Source: Diploscapter coronatus (taxonomy: Eukaryota; Nematoda; Chromadorea; Rhabditida; Rhabditidae). From it: a stretch of DNA of 64,000 nucleotides. Of the stretch, positions 58,901-64,000 are shown one piece after another. The stretch is taken from NCBI GenBank assembly GCA_964036155.1, contig OZ038423.1:53335249-53399248 (forward strand), in the 5' to 3' direction. Numbering within the stretch: the first letter of the stretch is position 1; each line of letters begins with the position of its first letter. Made by a program: the position numbers and the translations under genes. The notes below the pieces were generated by a model. That model saw only the letters and a program-made list of their open reading frames with translations. It did not search any database and was not told where the DNA came from.

Positions 58901-60529
58901 TGCCATGAGGATGTGACAGTTGAATTTGGTGAGCAGTTGGATGGACTTGATTGTGACCAGAAGCGAGAACACTTCGGGAACCCGATCTGTTGATTTGTCC
59001 TTCTGAAATAAAATAATAAAAATGCAATTCAGGAAAAACTAGACTTACAATTTCAGCGATTACTTTCTTCTGCGAGAGGACGTGCTCTTCATAGCACTGC
59101 AGCAGACTGATCGAGTCGGGCAGATAGGGCTGTCCATTCGACCTCCGGATCGTCACTTCCAGACCCATTTGCCTGAAATTAGTCTAAATCATTCAAAAAT
59201 GTTGTGGCTTTCTTACATATTCCCCTTGTCGATTCTGGAAGCGACAGTCAGTCTCAGGCTGTTGAGTTCGTCCGAGGGAATTCCCCCAACGATGATCTTC
59301 TTCCGCACGGACAACAGATCGTCCATGTAGTCCAGTATGTCCTGCATATAGTAGACCTCGGCTTGCTTCGAATAGATGCTCTGGAAATTCGGAATTGCTT
59401 GGAAAGAAATTATAGATGAGAGTAGGCTGTGATCAACGTAAAACAGAAAATAACTGGTCCGATTCATAATTCTTTAGAAAAGGAACGAGATGAAGGATAA
59501 TACTTCAAATGTCGAAATAGAAGCTGATCGAAAATCTGAAGACACGACCTTTCTTAACCAAAATTGGAATGTTTATTTCTCCGCTGTACAGAAATATTCA
59601 TATTCTTTCAACAGCAAAGTCTATCTACCTTTAGCCGTTTCCACCATCTGTGAATCGCGTAGTCGATTTCCTTGACGAGCAGCTTGGCCTCTCTGGAAGA
59701 GGAGTCATCTTCTGTTTTCTCTGTATCTGCGCCACTTTCATCTATCAGTTGCACTGCGTTTAGCGGGAACAATCCCTCTTTGGCCGAAGCCTCGCAACTT
59801 CCGAAAGCCCAGTCTGAAGAAATTAATCCTCTCATTCTCATACACTTTCCATTATCTGCGAGAAAACCGTCGTCTACTGTTCAAGGCAGAGACGATGGTG
59901 CGAACCGCACGCAATACGCGAGTGAAAATAGTGTGGAAAGTAGGAGAAGCGCGACGAGGACGCAGGCGGACAAAGAGTCAAGGTTCTGCACTTCCTCTTT
60001 GACCGCTAGGAAGAGAGGCTTTTTCATTGATAATTGTGAGTACTTGTCAATCATAATGAATCACTGCAGAAGTGAAATCCGATAATTTCAAAGAAGCCTA
60101 GTCTAAGCTCAAGAAGAACGCTTATAAACAGTTGGAATTTTGGAGGATGAAAATTCTTAGTAAACTAATCAGAGTTCTTTCTAAATATCTTTTGGGTCTT
60201 TCCTGATTAAGAAGACACTCTGAAGCGAACGAATTCAAAAAGAGAGGGTTTTCACAAAATTCAATCTATATGAAAAGTTATTCTTTTTGGAAATAACTAT
60301 TCTTTAAGAACTTGAAAAACTCACCATCATTGGTCGAGATGATCTGGAGTCGATCGCCGATGGAGAAATTAAGAAAGGACAGGGGAAATTGACGCTCAAT
60401 CAGCTGGTTCTGATGGGATGTGGACGGCTCGAAATTGCACTGCGCTTAACACAATAATTATTTATGAAATAAAAAAATAAAATCAAATAACTGCTCACCA
60501 ATCGCCCGTCGCTGCTTCGTCTCTTTCAT
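49979..60529 (-). CDS. ced-5: DOCK-family Rac GEF (CED-5/DOCK180 type)
   Basis: With ELMO/CED-12 and Crk/CED-2, this family activates Rac for engulfment and migration. Start 60529 gives MKETKQRRAIAQCNFEPSTS, and the next exons complete an SH3 domain (LSFLNFSIGDRLQIISTNDG, DWAFGSCEASAKEGLFPLNA). The long middle includes LFDSWKKGLLFRDDFVFQWK and the C2-like DHR-1 (LRNELHLVLSGCELTGKERN, SEYRTAVFYHEEKPQWHEKV, LFLRIALYSRKPYDKSKLEK, IALAYAHILRD). Helical exons run about 57-53 kb. DHR-2, the GEF domain, lies about 53-50.7 kb and includes FNLDPMGEPCPFED, GYYRHYNV, AIMGVVRAAVMGGIKNYEVY and SALIVEQVEILEYCIYIHSK. The C-terminus is Ser-rich and ends SSYVPPPLPPRPPTDV, a Crk-SH3-type proline motif. Roughly 30 exons; most introns are short. 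Not all exon edges were checked. Confidence 0.92.
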
Positions 60530-61417
60530 TTCTGTACAGTGGCGGCCTTTTCAGGACGAAAGTGACATGGAGAGCTGAGCTGCGGAGAGAAATCAATTGA
60601 TCACGAATGAATCAGCGACTTAACGAACGGAAAAAGACGGGAAAACTGGCAAATTTGTCGAACATAAAGAGTGAAAATGAAAAGAAAGGAAAGTGAGTTG
60701 AGTGCGGTCAACACATTGCGATCACACTCACGAAATGACTGTTTGAATCATCGCTAGTGAGTAGGGAATATGGGAAGTGAAGAGTGGGAAAAGAAGCAAA
60801 ATAGAAAAAAGAAGAAGGAAAGGAAAGCAGTTGTTGATTTTCTGCCAAATGCTCAGCCCTTTGGAGGAATTGTAGTAATTCGATTGAATTTGTCTCGAAG
60901 CTATTTGAACTATTCATTGATTGACAGACAATGATGCGTAATGTGGATAATCAATAAATCAATAAACAGATCAACAGAACAAAATGTTTATAGAACTCTC
61001 ATCGCATAGATGTTTGTTATCTCTCTCGTTTGCTAAATACATTTAAAGCTCGCCACCAATTTGAAAATGGAACGTAAATAATACATGATGTAGTTGTTAA
61101 AAAATCAATAAAAATACAGATGAACAATTCATCTAAATGATAGTACCGGGATTTGGAGATTCACAAAATATGTATGTAAAAGCGAAATAAATTAGGGACA
61201 AAGGAAAACGGAAAAGAATGAGTGAACGTTGGAGAATTTAGATTGAAAATGGGTGTGCCCGGATGTTGAGAGGGGACTCGTAATTCGTAATGAATGGGGG
61301 AATAGCAGAGGAGTTACAGGAAATAAATCGAATATGTCAGATTAGCCACAACACGAAAATACTGAAGGTAATCAATTCATTTCACAGGTTCGCATAATCA
61401 GATCTTGTCAAATCATC
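60530..61417. other. Intergenic between egl-21 and ced-5 (same strand)
   Basis: About 890 nt with no exon seen. Both genes are read on the minus strand, with egl-21 upstream. The spacing is larger than usual within a nematode operon, so separate promoters are likely. Confidence 0.45.
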
Positions 61418-63810
61418 TCAATTTTCCTCTTCTAATGCCTCGTTGTTGGCTGCCTGAGCTGCCAACTCCTCTAGGACTTCTTGCAATTCGGCTTCCTAAA
61501 AAACGACTTATTTTGGCGATGCATTAATTTACCGACCTCCACAGCTTGAATCGGTTTCAGCGCGAAATCGACGACCATGGCCGAGTCCCTGACTTTGTTC
61601 TCGACAGTGACATTCTTGGCCTGTGGCTCGTATCCCTCAGCTCCAACGAACAACTCGTAAGTGCCTGCCGGAAGAGTGCGGTAGTAATCGCCGTGAACCC
61701 CTACAATTAATAGAGCAATGACACAGAGATGTTCTGCAACTCACAAGAAGTGACTGGATGTTTAATGGGATTCTCGGCCGAGGAGTTGCGGACCCAGACA
61801 ACGGCCTTCTCGATCGGCTCTCCAGTCAGCTGGTCGTAGATCGTTCCCTTCACTCCAGAGTGAACCTGAGATTCGTTTATTATTCCACGAAGGTCATTCG
61901 GAAAAGATGTACCAACATCCCAACATAACAAAGCTAAGATGGGGGTGGTAAGAAAATGTACTCTGCATTTTTCATAGTATTTCTCTTTGGAATGTTGGAG
62001 CATTTCTTCCGAGTTACTCCTTATGAAAATATCAAGAAAATTTATATCCTATCTTGGTTAAAACTATGAAAACTAAGATGAAATGATGACTTTCAAAATA
62101 GTATTTTTACCTTCCACATGTATTCCATCAGCGCCTTTTGGTTGTCTTCCCAGAGTTGAGGAAGAGTTTCGCCAGAGGGCATCTACAGAATAAACGACTT
62201 CAATTTATCACCCCTAAAAATTTCTACCTTTTCGCAGCTCAATTCGAGAGTGATTTCCATCGCATTGGTGGCCAGATAGTTGAAGTCCTGCATGCCTCCA
62301 GAGACTGAATACCACTTGGCTCCGTTCGTGATTCCACCTAGAATATAAAGATTTCTCTTCATTCAAATTAGTGAGAACATTATTACCTTGATTGGAGAAA
62401 GCGCCTTGAGCAGTTCCGTCACAGGGAGGATGGTCGTTCTTGCCCATGTGAGCGTGATTCTTCGCATAAGTTTCCGCCAGCCATCTAAAATTAGACAATC
62501 AAATTCGATTGCTGACGCCGCGACTTGCAGTTGCAAAATTCAATTGTTTCAGTTTCGAGACAAGTAGAAAAGTGAAACGTAATGTTTTTAGTCTCTGATT
62601 TGCAGAAATAGCTAAGTTCCGACCTGAAAGTGCCGTCATCGGGGGAAGCCGAATAGGCGGACACGGCCTTGCCCTCGGGGGATGAATCGAATGGGTAGTT
62701 GGCCACTAAATCACCTGAAGAAAACTTGCATCATTAAGTGTGAAATTCCGATTTTTAGCGACTTTTCTGCTCATAAAATGATAGTGAAACTTCTGGAAAC
62801 ATTGATAGATAGATCGAATGGTAAATAATTTTATAGAGACAGGAAAAGAAGCTTTCCGATACTTGGATACTTGATGGATGAAATTTACGAGTTTTAGAAC
62901 GTAAGAAAATGATAAACCAATAGGCTATAGGACTTTTTTAAAGCGCGCACCCTCATGGAGATTGGCAGACAGAACGAAGGGCAGCGAGAGAATCCACCGA
63001 CCGACTGCGAGAGTCTCCGGCTGACGGTCCTTGTCGTCCGAGAACAGATCCATCAGGTGGTCGAATTTAGGAACCTTCATTTTCTCGAGCTCGTAGAACT
63101 GAAACATTTCATTTTTACCAGTTTCTACAGAATTGGCTCCTCCACTCTCCGAATTACAGCATGAATTATTAGCGAAAGAAACCATAAATTATGAGAAAAA
63201 TGTCTCATGAGAATTTTCAATGAAGGCAAAAAAAAACTCGATGAATATGCATATCGGATCTCAAATGAATGTGCTGAACGAACCACTCCATCCAAATCAG
63301 GGAAATCTCGGTTGAGGTCGACTCCATTCGCGTTGCTCCTGCCAGTCAGCCATTTCCTCTTCTCCGGCTCAGTTTTGAGTGCCAGTTCGAATCCGTCCGG
63401 GTTCATCGAAGGCAGCAAGTGGATCGAGGTCGAGTTGATCAGTTGGATTATTTCCTAAATGGCATTTTAAGTTGATTTTTTCCTGTTAAACTTTATTCAA
63501 ATCGTCATAGAATCATTTGGCGAAATTTTTAACGAATAACTAGAAACGAATGTGTTACCTTATCCTTGTTGACGACTCCATCGCAGAGGGACTCAGCCAA
63601 TCTGAGCAGGAGTTCCCTGCCAACGGGCTCGTTTCCGTGCATGTTTCCGACGTATTTCAATTCGGGTTTCACTGAATAGGTTAAGACTTGAAATATGCAA
63701 AATGAGAACTCGTCATACTCGAAACGTGTTCTCCAGGAGTGGTCGAGAAGTGAATCACAACCAGAGGGCGGTTTTCCACAGATTTGCCGATTTCGTACAG
63801 AGCAGTCACC
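61418..63810 (-). CDS. egl-21: Carboxypeptidase E (prohormone processing), 5' end outside window
   Basis: An M14B metallocarboxypeptidase that trims C-terminal basic residues from neuropeptides in dense-core vesicles. Starting at 63810 the exons read [40 protein letters not shown] (zinc ligands His and Glu of HxxE), [37 protein letters not shown] (third zinc ligand) and [11 protein letters not shown] (catalytic Glu). After the catalytic domain comes the transthyretin-like domain ([38 protein letters not shown]). An acidic Ala/Glu tail ends at 61418. Catalytic residues are intact. The signal and any propeptide lie beyond 64000. The gene is upstream of ced-5 on the same strand. Confidence 0.95.
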
Positions 63811-64000
63811 TGAAAATGATCGAATTTTATATTGGTCGTTATTTTTTCTTCCGAAAGATATATTCTCATGAGAGATGGTGGAATAAGAATATTTTAGAAA
63901 AGGATATCTTTGAACAGCTATTTTCGGCCAAGAGGATTATCTCCAACAATGAGATCTGATTGTGGGAATTTCAAGTTTCGACTGACATTTATTCAATGTT

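Noticed and set aside
1..64000. Operon arrangement or tRNA/rRNA genes
   Set aside because: No same-strand neighbours are at the 50-300 bp spacing of nematode operons, and I saw no A-box/B-box pair or rRNA-like sequence.

Overview
The window looks like nuclear DNA from a nematode that is not Caenorhabditis elegans itself. Genes are split into many exons. Short introns cluster at about 40-50 nt with GT...TTTCAG ends. Several start codons sit directly behind a TTTAG or TTTCAG acceptor, as expected for spliced-leader addition. Nearly all recognisable proteins have obvious nematode counterparts. I read about 15 protein-coding genes and found no tRNA, rRNA or CRISPR signal. All exon models come from reading frames and splice sites by eye; gene symbols are C. 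elegans names used by homology.

Layout: 1-584 (+) is the end of a Pro/Ala-rich protein gene; 1511-4791 (+) is mitochondrial glycine C-acetyltransferase; 5673-8727 (+) is a membrane UDP-glucuronosyltransferase with a frame problem near its second exon; 9644-14043 (-) is the V-ATPase accessory subunit Ac45 (vha-19-like); 17042-20759 (+) is an SLC1 glutamate transporter; 21414-24296 (-) is an Egalitarian homologue; 27512-30855 (+) is CRELD (crld-1-like) with two alternative last exons; 31788-32050 (-) is a small neuropeptide precursor with an allatostatin-C-like loop; 32892-36760 (-) is a TRAIP-type RING E3 ligase (trul-1-like); 37699-38969 and 40076-41409 (+) are tandem F-box/kelch paralogues; 41410-46340 is gene-poor, with a possible solo LTR and two orphan candidate exons; 46341-49413 (+) is an unrecognised secreted, probably GPI-anchored protein; 49979-60529 (-) is a DOCK-family Rac activator (ced-5-like); 61418-63810 (-) is most of carboxypeptidase E (egl-21-like), whose 5' end lies beyond the window.

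The genes do not form a pathway. Several relate to secretion and neurotransmission: the neuropeptide precursor, the prohormone carboxypeptidase, the V-ATPase subunit, the glutamate transporter and the receptor-maturation factor CRELD. From memory, many of the C. elegans counterparts lie on chromosome IV, so the window may be a piece of the corresponding ancestral chromosome.

Two coding discoveries stand out. CRELD has a phase-compatible second last exon ending in KDEL, placed beyond a poly(A) signal, giving a choice between a membrane and a soluble ER form. A two-exon gene at about 31.9 kb encodes a 72-residue precursor with a six-residue disulphide loop. The non-coding sequence is rich in fold-back (MITE-like) elements, mostly inside introns. 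Two of them share an internal core although their arms differ, and another two are copies of a short repeat. At least five introns begin with GC rather than GT, each required to keep the reading frame.
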